Source: Gammaproteobacteria bacterium (GTDB lineage Bacteria > Pseudomonadota > Gammaproteobacteria > Steroidobacterales > Foliamicaceae). From it: DNA of 43,465 nt. This document shows, piece after piece, positions 30,320 through 38,263 of this stretch (positions within the stretch are counted from its first letter, which is position 1; each line of letters opens with the position of its first letter). Where the stretch lies: the NCBI GenBank assembly GCA_026707445.1, contig JAPOWV010000039.1:1-43465 (forward strand), written 5' to 3'. The notes beneath the pieces are model-generated. The model was given only the letters and a program-made list of their open reading frames with translations, was not told where the DNA came from and ran no database searches. The position numbers and the translations under genes were made by a program.

Positions 30320-32720
30320 ACTTGTAGTTGACCTTGGCGCCCCAGATACGCGGATGCGGACGCAGCCGGAACCCGCTCAAGCCGAAGTTCTCGCCGGTTC
30401 CCGTGTAGTACGCCTCGTCCGTCAGGTTCTCGACGTAGCCCACAACCTCCCAGCACTCGTCCAGGTGCACGCCGACGCGCAGGTTGACGATGTCCGCCTC
30501 CGGAGTGCGGAACGGAAAGCCGTCGCTGCGGTTGGGCACCTGCGCTATCGGACTCATCTGCGTGAGCGGATCGCCATATACCGTCACGCCGCTGGTCTGC
30601 AGATAGGTCACGTCCTCGATGGTCGAGTACTGCGAGTCCTTGTAGATGTATTCCAGCCGCGCCCAACCGTCCCACTGATCCAGCGTGAACCGGTAGTCGG
30701 CCGCCATGCTGAAGCTCAGTTCCGGCGCCCGGGGCAGCGGCTGGCCCTTGAGGTTCACGAACAGGTTGCCGCTCAGCCGCGCCACGTCGTCGCTCTGGAT
30801 CTCCGTGTCGATCACGCCGATGCCGCCGGTCAGGGTCAGGTTGTCGGTAATCAGCGCCGCCAGCTCGGCCTCGAGCCCCGTCGCGCGCGCCTCCTCGACA
30901 TTGATCGTCAACTGCACATTCGAGGTGGCGTCACCCGGAACCAGGAAGAAGAAAGTCTCCAGTTGCAGGTCCTGCCAGTCCAGCAGGAAAGCCGCGGCAT
31001 TGAAGCGCGCGCGACCGCCGAACAATTCGGATTTCACGCCCACCTCGTAATTGGTAAGAATTTCCGGATCAAAGACTTCGTTTACCGCCGAGTTATCGGC
31101 GCCGTTGCGATCGAGCGAGAAACCGCCGGCCTTGTAACCCCGCGACACCGTGGCGTAGACCGTGGCTTCGTCGGAGAGGTCGTAGGACAGCGCAAGACGC
31201 GGCGACAGATCGCTGAACGTGTCTTCGTTGCTGATTGCTTCTGTCGGCACCAGGTCGTTCGGCCAGCGGGGGCCGCCGGCCGGGCCGATCGGCAAAAACG
31301 TATTGGTCACGTCGTCGGACGTATAGCGCCCGCCGAGCGTCAGATCGAAGCGCTCGTTCACATGCCAGGTCAGGTCCGTGAATACGGCGATACTGGTCAG
31401 TTCGAATCCGCGCGTGCTGCAGCCCAGGCAGAAAGGTCGCCCGAAGATGTCATTGAGGAAGGTAGGAGGCAGGCCGCCGATCTGTATCCCGTTGACGACG
31501 GTGGTCGTGCCCAGCTGAACCGCGTTTTCGGTGTCCTTCTCGTCGCGGGCGTACAGCGCGCCCACGGTCCAGTCATAGACATCCGACGTAATGTCGAGGC
31601 GCAGTTCGGTGCTGAACGATGTGCCTTCGCGCGTCTGCTCGCGGAATACGACATTCTCGGCGACCAGGTCGTTATCGAAGACCCGGTCCAGCTCGGTGTC
31701 GATCCAGCCGCTGATCCAGTTCAGGGTCATCGTGTCGGACAATTCGCGCGCCACCTTCAGGACCGCTATGCTGGTGGAGTTGTCGTTCTTCTCGCCGATT
31801 GCCGAGCGCGCGGTCTTGCTGCGGTTGTCGGGCCAGAAACCGGTGCCGGGGTCAATGGGCGCGACGAACGCGCTCCCGGGGCCGCGAAACTGGAAGGTGG
31901 CCACCGAGTCGGTGTCCAACACGCCGGAGGGCACGTTTTCGTCGTGGCCCTGCTCCTCGTCGCTGTTCATCAGCATCAGATCCACGGTGGTGGCGTCGTC
32001 CAGCAGCCAGCGCGCGGACACCCTCGCCATCGTGTATTCGTGGCCGGAGTCGCCGCCGCCGGGAACGATGTTCTCGACCAGGCCGCCTGAATCCTCGTAG
32101 TAGAGCACGCCGCGCAACATGAAGTTGTCCGACACCGGCAGGTTGATCATGCCGCTGAAGTCGTACTGTTCGGCCGCGTTCTCAAACGTCCGGAAGCCCA
32201 CGGAAGCACTGCCGTCGAACTCAGGCTGCGGCTTGCGGGTCGTGAGGTTGAGCGCGCCGCCAACGGCGTTGCGTCCGAAGTAGGTGCCCTGCGGACCGCG
32301 CAGCACTTCGATGCGCTCCAGGTCCTGCAATTGCGGGTTGACGGTGCCCTGCCCCACCGACGCCACGCTGAACTCGTCCAGGTACACGCCGATGGACTGT
32401 ATGAAGGAACTCTCGTCGGTATTGATGTTGCTGACTCCGCGCATCGCGATGCTGATGCCGCGGGAGCCCACCTGGCCGTCCTCCGTGTAGCTCACGTTCG
32501 GCGTCAGATTGAGATACTGGGCCGCCTCGGTGATGTTGGCGATCTCAAGCGCCTCCCCCGTGAACGCGGTAACCGCCACGGGAACTTCCTGCAGGCTCTG
32601 CTCACGGCGCTGGGCCGTGACGATGATTTCCTCAAGGACCATGCCCTCTTCCTGGGCCACGGCCACCGGAGCGATCATCGCAAGGGCAAGAAAACCAAAG
32701 GGAATACTGCCTTTCTTCAT
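30309..32720 (-). CDS. TonB-dependent outer-membrane receptor
   Basis: An 803-residue receptor: signal peptide (FGFLALAMIAPVAVAQ), a TonB box region (VLEEIIVTAQRREQSLQEVP), a plug domain carrying LQDLERIEVLRGPQGTYFGRNAVGGALN near 145, and a long 22-strand-type barrel ending FGR. The IIVTAQRR box and plug are typical of receptors found in proteobacteria that import large organics rather than classic iron chelates, but iron siderophores cannot be excluded. GGAGGAACAGCGG precedes the ATG. It is followed by the unknown exported protein gene. With the nearby sulfatase it suggests uptake of a sulfated or glycosylated compound. Confidence 0.9.
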   Translation of the reverse strand: MKKGSIPFGFLALAMIAPVAVAQEEGMVLEEIIVTAQRREQSLQEVPVAVTAFTGEALEIANITEAAQYLNLTPNVSYTEDGQVGSRGISIAMRGVSNINTDESSFIQSIGVYLDEFSVASVGQGTVNPQLQDLERIEVLRGPQGTYFGRNAVGGALNLTTRKPQPEFDGSASVGFRTFENAAEQYDFSGMINLPVSDNFMLRGVLYYEDSGGLVENIVPGGGDSGHEYTMARVSARWLLDDATTVDLMLMNSDEEQGHDENVPSGVLDTDSVATFQFRGPGSAFVAPIDPGTGFWPDNRSKTARSAIGEKNDNSTSIAVLKVARELSDTMTLNWISGWIDTELDRVFDNDLVAENVVFREQTREGTSFSTELRLDITSDVYDWTVGALYARDEKDTENAVQLGTTTVVNGIQIGGLPPTFLNDIFGRPFCLGCSTRGFELTSIAVFTDLTWHVNERFDLTLGGRYTSDDVTNTFLPIGPAGGPRWPNDLVPTEAISNEDTFSDLSPRLALSYDLSDEATVYATVSRGYKAGGFSLDRNGADNSAVNEVFDPEILTNYEVGVKSELFGGRARFNAAAFLLDWQDLQLETFFFLVPGDATSNVQLTINVEEARATGLEAELAALITDNLTLTGGIGVIDTEIQSDDVARLSGNLFVNLKGQPLPRAPELSFSMAADYRFTLDQWDGWARLEYIYKDSQYSTIEDVTYLQTSGVTVYGDPLTQMSPIAQVPNRSDGFPFRTPEADIVNLRVGVHLDECWEVVGYVENLTDEAYYTGTGENFGLSGFRLRPHPRIWGAKVNYKFGR

Positions 32721-32773
32721 CCGCTGTTCCTCCAGGGAATTGATGTCCGAAATTCGGGAAAATGGATTTGGCG

Positions 32774-32801
32774 ATCATAACACCAAAGCCCTTCGGGCAA
32801 A
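32774..32801 (-). promoter_or_regulatory. candidate promoter of the TonB receptor gene
   Basis: A minus-strand TATGAT (32779-32774) with TTTGCC or TTGCCC (32801-32795) at 15-16 bp spacing would start the message near 32767, giving a leader of about 47 nt. Both boxes are imperfect and the spacing is short. Confidence 0.35.
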
Positions 32802-32827
32802 TCGCCGCGAAGCTTTTGAGAGAAGGG

Positions 32828-32861
32828 TTCAGGCAGTCTCAAAATTGTTCAGGAAGTCTCA
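32828..32861. repeat. 14-bp direct repeat with 20-bp period across the ferredoxin stop codon
   Basis: TTCAGGCAGTCTCA (32828-32841) and TTCAGGAAGTCTCA (32848-32861) differ in one base. The second copy contains the TGA stop of the ferredoxin gene, and the first places a second in-register copy of the same tail just downstream, as if the last bases had been duplicated by slippage. Confidence 0.6.
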
Positions 32862-33172
32862 CCTTCGTAATCCAGTACCACCCGCTCGCTGAGCGGAAGC
32901 GACTGGCAGACCAGCACGAACCCGGCCGCGATTTCCTCCTCCAGCAGCGCATGGTCCCTGCGCATCCGGACTTCGCCCTCCACCAGCCGCGCCCGGCAGG
33001 TGGCACAGATGGCGCCGCGGCACGAATGCGGAGGCGTATGCCCGGCCTCGATGGCGGCGCTCAATACGTCCAGCCCACGCGACGGGTCCATGCTGAACTC
33101 GCGCCGACGCCTCCCGAGCAGCAAGGTCACGCTCACGGTTCGCCCGGACGGGGAAGCGTCCCGTTCCCGCAC
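32849..33172 (-). CDS. 2Fe-2S plant-type ferredoxin
   Basis: A 107-residue electron carrier. Cluster ligands are the cysteines of HSCRGAICATC (about residues 50-58) plus the later Cys in VLVCQ near 87. Such ferredoxins feed Rieske oxygenases or cytochromes P450. The GTG at 33172 shares its first base with the TAG stop of the preceding MFS gene (TAGTG); the alternative GTG at 33136 would shorten it by 12 residues, and an upstream ATG at 33280 lies deep in the MFS gene. No reductase is encoded nearby, so electrons must come from a separate reductase. It is the last gene of a leftward transporter operon, and its tail overlaps a direct repeat. Confidence 0.85.
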   Translation of the reverse strand: MRERDASPSGRTVSVTLLLGRRRREFSMDPSRGLDVLSAAIEAGHTPPHSCRGAICATCRARLVEGEVRMRRDHALLEEEIAAGFVLVCQSLPLSERVVLDYEGETS

Positions 33173-34521
33173 TACTCCGAGATGTCCTCCAGGCGTTCGC
33201 CGGACCGGACGTTGATCTGAAACAGTGTGGACACCCCGGTCAGCAACAGGCTGGGCAACACCGTGACGGTGAATGCCCATTGCCAGCCGATGATCTCGGC
33301 CAGCGCACCAACCACCAGCGGATAGACGGCAAAGCCGATGTTGATGCCGATCCCGGCCACGAAGGCCACTGCGGTGGCGCGCACACGAGTGGGAAACACT
33401 TCCGCCAGGTAGGTCTGCAGCACGGCGATGGGTCCGTAGAAGAAGAAGGTCATCGCCGCCATCAGGGCGATGTCGGCTTCCAGTCCCAGGTCCAGCCAGA
33501 ACACGGCTGCGCAGATGGGAATGGCGATGAAGACCCAGATCGCCACCGTGTTGCGGCGCGTGGTGAGGAACTCGCCGACCAGCGAAGAGGCGATGTAACC
33601 GATCGCGCCGATGCCGTACGACACGCCCACGATCAGGTTCGCCTCGTCCAGCGTGTGGCCCCGCACTTCATGGAAGAACGTAGGGAAGAAGAACGCGGTT
33701 CCGGCGTAGGCGCCGCCGAAGGTCAGCGAAGCGATCCATCCCAGCGACACGCGCCGGATGTATTGCTTGCTGAGTAGCAGCGCGATTCGGTCACGGGCCG
33801 TCATACTCGCTTCGGAACTCGTTTCCTGCGCCTCCTTTTCGGCCAGGAATCGGCGACTCTCCGGTATGAACCAGTACAGGACCACAGCGATGGGTATGAC
33901 CAGGAAAGCCACCATGAACAGCAGGCGCCAGCTTCCGGCCCCTTGCACGGCGTCGGCGGACAGCAGGCCCAGCGACTCGAGAAACGCGCCCACCGATCTG
34001 CCGATCGCGGGGTTACCCATCAATTCGACCGCCAGCAGTCCGCCGATAAACCATCCCAGCGGATAGCCGATCTGCAGGATTCCGGCGTTGAACCCGCGGA
34101 ACCGGGCGGGCGACGCCTCCACCACATACGAATTGATGATCGGCACCATGCCCGAACACAAGCACCACCCGACCAGGCGGAGGAACACAAGCATGGCCAG
34201 CGTTTCCGCCAGTGAAAAGAGCCCGACCATGAGCGCGGAAACGGCGAGGAATACGGAGAACATCATCCGCCGGCCATAACGGTCGGTAAGTAGCCCTGCC
34301 ACCACGATGAAGAACGCTGCCGCAAGGAACGAGGCGGAGAGAATCAGGCCGATTTCCGGGTCGCCGATCGAGAAAGTTTCCTTGATCGGCGGGATGGCGT
34401 AGCCGAAGAACGCCTGGTCCATGTTGGCCAGCGTCCAGCCGAACAGGCAGATGCCGAACACCTGCAGGAAGTACGGATTCAGAAGCGCGCGCCAGTTGAC
34501 GCGCTCGCCGGACTCAGTCAC
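33172..34521 (-). CDS. MFS transporter, aromatic acid:H+ symporter/sugar-porter-like
   Basis: A 449-residue, 12-helix carrier. The motif DRYGRRMMF in loop 2-3 and the PESRRFLAEKEAQE segment after helix 6 resemble the sugar porter and aromatic-acid symporter groups, as does AEVFPTRVRATAVA in loop 10-11. It would import an organic acid or related substrate with protons. It is TAGTG-coupled to the ferredoxin gene and follows, after a hairpin-bearing gap, the MFS gene at 34618, from which it is only distantly related. ATG at 34521 is a clear start. Confidence 0.88.
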   Translation of the reverse strand: MTESGERVNWRALLNPYFLQVFGICLFGWTLANMDQAFFGYAIPPIKETFSIGDPEIGLILSASFLAAAFFIVVAGLLTDRYGRRMMFSVFLAVSALMVGLFSLAETLAMLVFLRLVGWCLCSGMVPIINSYVVEASPARFRGFNAGILQIGYPLGWFIGGLLAVELMGNPAIGRSVGAFLESLGLLSADAVQGAGSWRLLFMVAFLVIPIAVVLYWFIPESRRFLAEKEAQETSSEASMTARDRIALLLSKQYIRRVSLGWIASLTFGGAYAGTAFFFPTFFHEVRGHTLDEANLIVGVSYGIGAIGYIASSLVGEFLTTRRNTVAIWVFIAIPICAAVFWLDLGLEADIALMAAMTFFFYGPIAVLQTYLAEVFPTRVRATAVAFVAGIGINIGFAVYPLVVGALAEIIGWQWAFTVTVLPSLLLTGVSTLFQINVRSGERLEDISE

Positions 34522-34548
34522 AACCGTTGCTCCCTCGCATTCCCGGGT

Positions 34549-34588
34549 GGGAAAGCGTCTCGCCTTCCCGGAGGGCGGGACGCCCTCC
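34549..34588. repeat. tandem hairpins between two MFS genes, REP-like
   Basis: GGGAAAGCG-TCT-CGCCTTCCC (34549-34569, one mismatch) is directly followed by GGAGGGCG-GGA-CGCCCTCC (34570-34588, perfect). The inner parts can also pair with each other in a longer alternative. No T-run follows in either direction. This resembles a REP/BIME unit or an mRNA stabiliser separating the two genes. Confidence 0.55.
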
Positions 34589-34617
34589 CCCCCAGGCTCT
34601 CGTGTCGGCAGCCGTGT

Positions 34618-35982
34618 TCAGGCTGCGCCTTCAGCGCGCCGGGCGGCGGCGGCGCGCGATTCCCTGAGCATCAGGCTTCCGGCGGCCGCCATGACCAGCA
34701 GGTTGGCCAGGCCCACCATGATGAACGGGGCCACCGGTCCGTGCCGGTCATACAGGTATCCGCCCAGCGCCACGAAGACCAGAATGCCGAGCACTCCGCT
34801 CAGGTTGAATGCGCCGACGACCGTGCCGCGCGACGCCTTCGGCGCCTCGCGTCCGATCAGTGTGGTGGCGCCCCAGAAAGCGCTGATCTGACCGGCGCCC
34901 AGCAGGCACAAAAACGGAATCGAGCTGACCGAAAGCAGGTCGCCGACGAACCACATTCCGAGGTAACCGATGGTGGCAACCCCGAAGGCCACTCCCAGCG
35001 CCAGCAGCCGGTCGCGCTTCTCCAGCAGGAAGCCCAGCACGACGATCCAGAGCAGGCCGGCGGTCTGGGCGACGGCAAACGGGCGCACGCTCATGGCCTG
35101 GGCCTCGGCTCCCGTCAAACCCGCGCTCTCGACCGCGAATCGTCCCCACAGGGTCAGGAAACTGCCCAGGATCACCAGGTCGCTGCGGGCCACGAAGGCG
35201 CCCGCGTAAGCAACGGCGATGCGGGGATTCCTGATCGCCTCGCGCACGCCCGCGGTCAGCAATTCCTTCACCGGCGGGCGCTCCTCGCGCGTGGTCGGCG
35301 TGCCGGGCTGCAAGCCCCACGCCGCAACCGCGGCCGTCACGAAAGCAACCGCCGCAACCAGGAACAGTCCCAGCGGCAGGACCGAGCTCTCGGGCAGGTC
35401 CAGGCTCTGCACCAGCACCCGGGCGCCGTCGCCGAACATCAGCTTGATGAGCACCACGCCCAGGCCGGTGAGCGCGCCGCTGATCGCCACCACGCGTCCA
35501 CGCGAGAGCTCCTGCGGATAGTCGGCCAGTATCGTGGCCAGCATGCCGGTGGCCGCACCTATGCCCACGGCATAGAGAACGCGCGCTCCGAACAGCTGCC
35601 AGATCTCGAAGGCGTAGGCGTGAAAGACGTAGCTCAGGCCCATCAGAACCAGCCCGATCGCAAAGATCTGGCGGCGGCCGATCCGGTCCGCGGCCACCCC
35701 CACGAGGCCGAACACGGCGAGCAGTACGAATTCCGTCCACAGGACCAGGCCGCTGATCCATTGCCCCTGGTCCCTCGCCGGGATGCCGAAGTTCTCGCTC
35801 AGGACATTGGTCTGTACGCCGGTGATCGCGGTGAGCAGTCCGACGGTCGTAAACGAAACGAACAGGAACGACCATGCGTTGGTCGTCGTGAGACCCGGCA
35901 CGAACCACAACCCCGCCAGACGCTTGCCGGAGGGGTCGGGCTTCAGATCACCCCCCTTGGCTACGGTGGGTCCGTTGGGCAT
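34618..35982 (-). CDS. MFS transporter, homologue of the carrier at 38264
   Basis: A 454-residue carrier with 12 membrane segments, DRIGRRQIF in loop 2-3, and a long central loop rich in Pro and Arg (TTREERPPVKELL). It aligns along its length with the MFS gene at 38264-39616 (shared GLLTAI/GLLTFI, ADRIGRR/SDRVGRR, GAATGMLATILADYPQE/AACISAMLASVINDYPDE). Both flank DUF1838 genes, so the pair looks duplicated. Substrate unknown. 107 bp separates it from the upstream DUF1838 stop; that gap contains GC palindromes but no promoter I can recognise. Confidence 0.85.
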   Translation of the reverse strand: MPNGPTVAKGGDLKPDPSGKRLAGLWFVPGLTTTNAWSFLFVSFTTVGLLTAITGVQTNVLSENFGIPARDQGQWISGLVLWTEFVLLAVFGLVGVAADRIGRRQIFAIGLVLMGLSYVFHAYAFEIWQLFGARVLYAVGIGAATGMLATILADYPQELSRGRVVAISGALTGLGVVLIKLMFGDGARVLVQSLDLPESSVLPLGLFLVAAVAFVTAAVAAWGLQPGTPTTREERPPVKELLTAGVREAIRNPRIAVAYAGAFVARSDLVILGSFLTLWGRFAVESAGLTGAEAQAMSVRPFAVAQTAGLLWIVVLGFLLEKRDRLLALGVAFGVATIGYLGMWFVGDLLSVSSIPFLCLLGAGQISAFWGATTLIGREAPKASRGTVVGAFNLSGVLGILVFVALGGYLYDRHGPVAPFIMVGLANLLVMAAAGSLMLRESRAAAARRAEGAA

Positions 35983-36089
35983 CTCAGCATCGCTCCCGTG
36001 CCGGCGACGTCAGGGTCTGCTGAAAGACCCCGAAGCACCCGCTGCCGGCCGGCGGCGGCCGCGAGCGCTCATTCAAATGTTCGTGAAGC

Positions 36090-37112
36090 CTAAGTCTCCT
36101 GCTTGGGCGGCGCCGGCGTGCGCTCGATCGCGTACCACTCGAGGCTGGACAGGCTGGGCGTCTCCGGATCGTAGGTTTCGGGCGCGTTGAAGTACTTGGG
36201 ATGGTGCTTCTCCGCGTAGTCGAGCAGCGCCCGGTCATGCACCTGTTCGAGGTCTTCTCCTGCGCCCATGAAGGCGGCGTACTGGCAAAAGCCCGGCGAC
36301 TGTCCCATCAGCATCCACGGCAGCCACGGCGTCGTGCGGTTCCAGACCCCGTGGTACGGCAGCGAGGTCAAGTCCGGGTTCTGCAGTTGCTCACCGTCCA
36401 GGTGGAATGCGAAGAACTCCGATACCTGCACCATCGAACCCGTGGACTCGCGCACCCATTTCGCCGGATCCAGTGCGTTCGGATAGTAGAGGTGGATATG
36501 GATTTCCATGTCCACCCGGGGGCCGCGCTGCTGCCACGGCAGGATGAACGGGATCTTCGGCGGCACTTCCTCGTTGAGGCCGCCGAAGCGCGGCGGCTCG
36601 GGAAAGTGATCGCTGATCACGTAGTTGAACGGATCGTTGGCAATCGGCACCACGGGCACGGTCTCGCCGGTATAGGGGTTGTCCCACTCCTCCAGCACCT
36701 CGCCGGACCTGAGGTCGGTGTAGTAGCCCACCTCGCGCAGGATCTTGGCGATCGAACCGTCTTCGTTCTGCTGCAGGCGCGATACGCCGAAGCCGGCAAA
36801 GCCGAACAGGTCGCGGATCGCCTCGCCGGGGCGCACGCCCATGACATAGCCCTTGAACCAGCCCGTCTTCTGGACGCTCTCGTCCAGGTTGCCCTGTGTG
36901 CGGGCGTAGGCAATCTTGTTGCCCTCGCCGGTGCTCAGGTCCACGTACGGTCCGCCGAGGTAGTCGTTCGAACCCGACGACGCGCCGTTGTCGTCGCCGT
37001 TGTCGTTGATGGTTACGTTGACGTCTCCGCAGGCGCCCAGACTCAGCGCCGCCGCGCCGAACGCGCCCACGGCCCCGAAGCCCTTGATGAAATCTCGCCG
37101 TTGCGATTGCAT
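36090..37112 (-). CDS. Tat-exported DUF1838 lipoprotein (copy C)
   Basis: A 340-residue DUF1838 protein with a twin-arginine signal (MQSQRRDFIKGFGAVGAFG) ending in a lipobox (SLGAC), so probably a Tat-dependent lipoprotein, followed by an Asn/Asp/Gly/Ser linker. Landmarks shared with the other copies: LFGFAGFGVSRL near 100, EEWDNPYTGETVPVVPIANDP near 140-160 and TPWLPWMLMGQSPG near 270. Tat export usually means folding, often with a cofactor, in the cytoplasm, a clue absent for copies A and B. AGGGGAAAACCT precedes the ATG. It is the third gene of the leftward run from 39616. Confidence 0.85.
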   Translation of the reverse strand: MQSQRRDFIKGFGAVGAFGAAALSLGACGDVNVTINDNGDDNGASSGSNDYLGGPYVDLSTGEGNKIAYARTQGNLDESVQKTGWFKGYVMGVRPGEAIRDLFGFAGFGVSRLQQNEDGSIAKILREVGYYTDLRSGEVLEEWDNPYTGETVPVVPIANDPFNYVISDHFPEPPRFGGLNEEVPPKIPFILPWQQRGPRVDMEIHIHLYYPNALDPAKWVRESTGSMVQVSEFFAFHLDGEQLQNPDLTSLPYHGVWNRTTPWLPWMLMGQSPGFCQYAAFMGAGEDLEQVHDRALLDYAEKHHPKYFNAPETYDPETPSLSSLEWYAIERTPAPPKQET

Positions 37113-37137
37113 AGGTTTTCCCCTTCTTGCGTTGTTC

Positions 37138-37242
37138 CTAATTTCGCGAACCTGTCTTGCCGTATCCCCTCAAGCACCGGAGCCCGTACTGCGGCAGGCG
37201 CGTGGCGAGCAAGAATACCAGCACATTGCCGTCACCCGCCAT
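37138..37242 (-). CDS. possible 34-residue small protein between DUF1838 genes
   Basis: An ATG at 37242 overlaps the stop of DUF1838 copy D (TGATG) and has AGGA 6 nt upstream; the frame reads MAGDGNVLVFLLATRLPQYG and so on to 34 residues, with a short hydrophobic start and a basic tail. Translational coupling makes expression plausible, but length, lack of homologues known to me and the GC-rich setting make chance equally likely. If real it may be a leader or small membrane peptide. Confidence 0.25.
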   Translation of the reverse strand: MAGDGNVLVFLLATRLPQYGLRCLRGYGKTGSRN

Positions 37243-38249
37243 CAGGTTTCCTGCTTCGGCGGCGCCGGCGTCTGCTCGATTGCGTACATCTCCAGGCTGG
37301 ACAGGCTGGGCGTGTCCGGCGAATAGGTCTCCGGCGCGTTGAAGTACTTCGCATAGTGCTTCTCGGTGTAGTCCAGCAGCGCCCGGTCGTGGATCTGCTC
37401 CAGGTCCTCGCCCGACCCCATGAAGCAGGCGTACTGGCAGTGGCCCTCGGCCTGGCCCATCAACATCCACGGCAGCCACGGCGTCGTACGGTTCCAGACA
37501 CCGTGCGACGGAACCGCGGTGAGTTCGGGGTTCTGCATGTCGGCGCCGTTCAGTGAATAGGCGAAGAACTCCGATACCCGCACCCTGTCGCCCGAGGATT
37601 CGCGCACCCACACTTCGGGGTCGAGTGCGCTGGGGTAGTGAAGATGAATATGGCGCTCCATCTGCAGCCGCTCTCCCAGCTGCCGCCATGGCAGCAGGAA
37701 CGGCTCCACCGGGCGCACGTCGGCCTCGTTCAGGCCGCCGAACTGCGGCGGCCGCGAAAAGTGGTCCCTGATCACCATGTTGAATGGATCGTTGGCAATC
37801 GGCACCGGCTTCACGGTCTCGTCCAGATACGGGTTGTGCCACTCTTCCAGGATCTCGCCGCTGCGCAGGTCGGTGTAAAAGCCCACTTCTCGCAGAACCC
37901 GGGCGATGGCGCCGTCCGGTTGGCGCTCCAGGCGCGAAACCCCGAACCCGGCAAATCCGAACAGATCGCGGATCGCCTCGCCGGGACGCACGCCCATCAC
38001 GTAGCCCTTGAACCAGCCGGGGCGCTGCTTGCTCTCGTCCAGGTCGCTGGCCAGGCGGGCATAGGCGATCTGATTGTCCCCCGGGTTGCGCAGGTCCAGG
38101 TACGGGCCGCTCAGGTAGTCGTTGGCGGCGCCGGTGTCGCCTTCGGCGGCGACCGCCTTGCGCGGCGCCTGACCGAATGCCAGCGCGGCAGCCCCGAGGG
38201 CGCCGACCGCGCCAAAGCTCTGGATGATTTCACGACGATTCTTTTGCAT
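37242..38249 (-). CDS. Tat-exported DUF1838 protein (copy D)
   Basis: A 335-residue close paralogue of copy C (same LFGFAGFGVSRL, TPWLPWMLMGQ and APETYSPDTPSLSSLE blocks). The signal is twin-arginine (NRREIIQSFGAVGALGAAA) but without the lipobox cysteine, so it should be a soluble periplasmic protein (cut after AVAA). EEWHNPYLDETVKPVPIANDP replaces the NPYTGE/NPWTGE core of the other copies with NPYLDE. It starts 14 bp after the MFS stop at 38264, so it is co-transcribed with that carrier. Function unknown. Confidence 0.85.
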   Translation of the reverse strand: MQKNRREIIQSFGAVGALGAAALAFGQAPRKAVAAEGDTGAANDYLSGPYLDLRNPGDNQIAYARLASDLDESKQRPGWFKGYVMGVRPGEAIRDLFGFAGFGVSRLERQPDGAIARVLREVGFYTDLRSGEILEEWHNPYLDETVKPVPIANDPFNMVIRDHFSRPPQFGGLNEADVRPVEPFLLPWRQLGERLQMERHIHLHYPSALDPEVWVRESSGDRVRVSEFFAYSLNGADMQNPELTAVPSHGVWNRTTPWLPWMLMGQAEGHCQYACFMGSGEDLEQIHDRALLDYTEKHYAKYFNAPETYSPDTPSLSSLEMYAIEQTPAPPKQET

Positions 38250-38263
38250 TGCTGCTCCCCTTC

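Noticed and set aside
30150..32090. A 646-residue plus-strand ORF opposite the TonB receptor
   Set aside because: No recognisable domain and strongly biased composition; the receptor frame has signal, box, plug and barrel.
35983..36089. Palindromes GCCGGCCGGC and GAGCGCTC ahead of the MFS gene as an operator
   Set aside because: Short GC palindromes are expected by chance at this base composition and have no promoter context.
34741..36093. A 450-residue plus-strand ORF opposite the MFS gene
   Set aside because: Composition is that of a complement shadow (Arg, Gln, His, Asp), and the minus-strand frame has 12 membrane segments.
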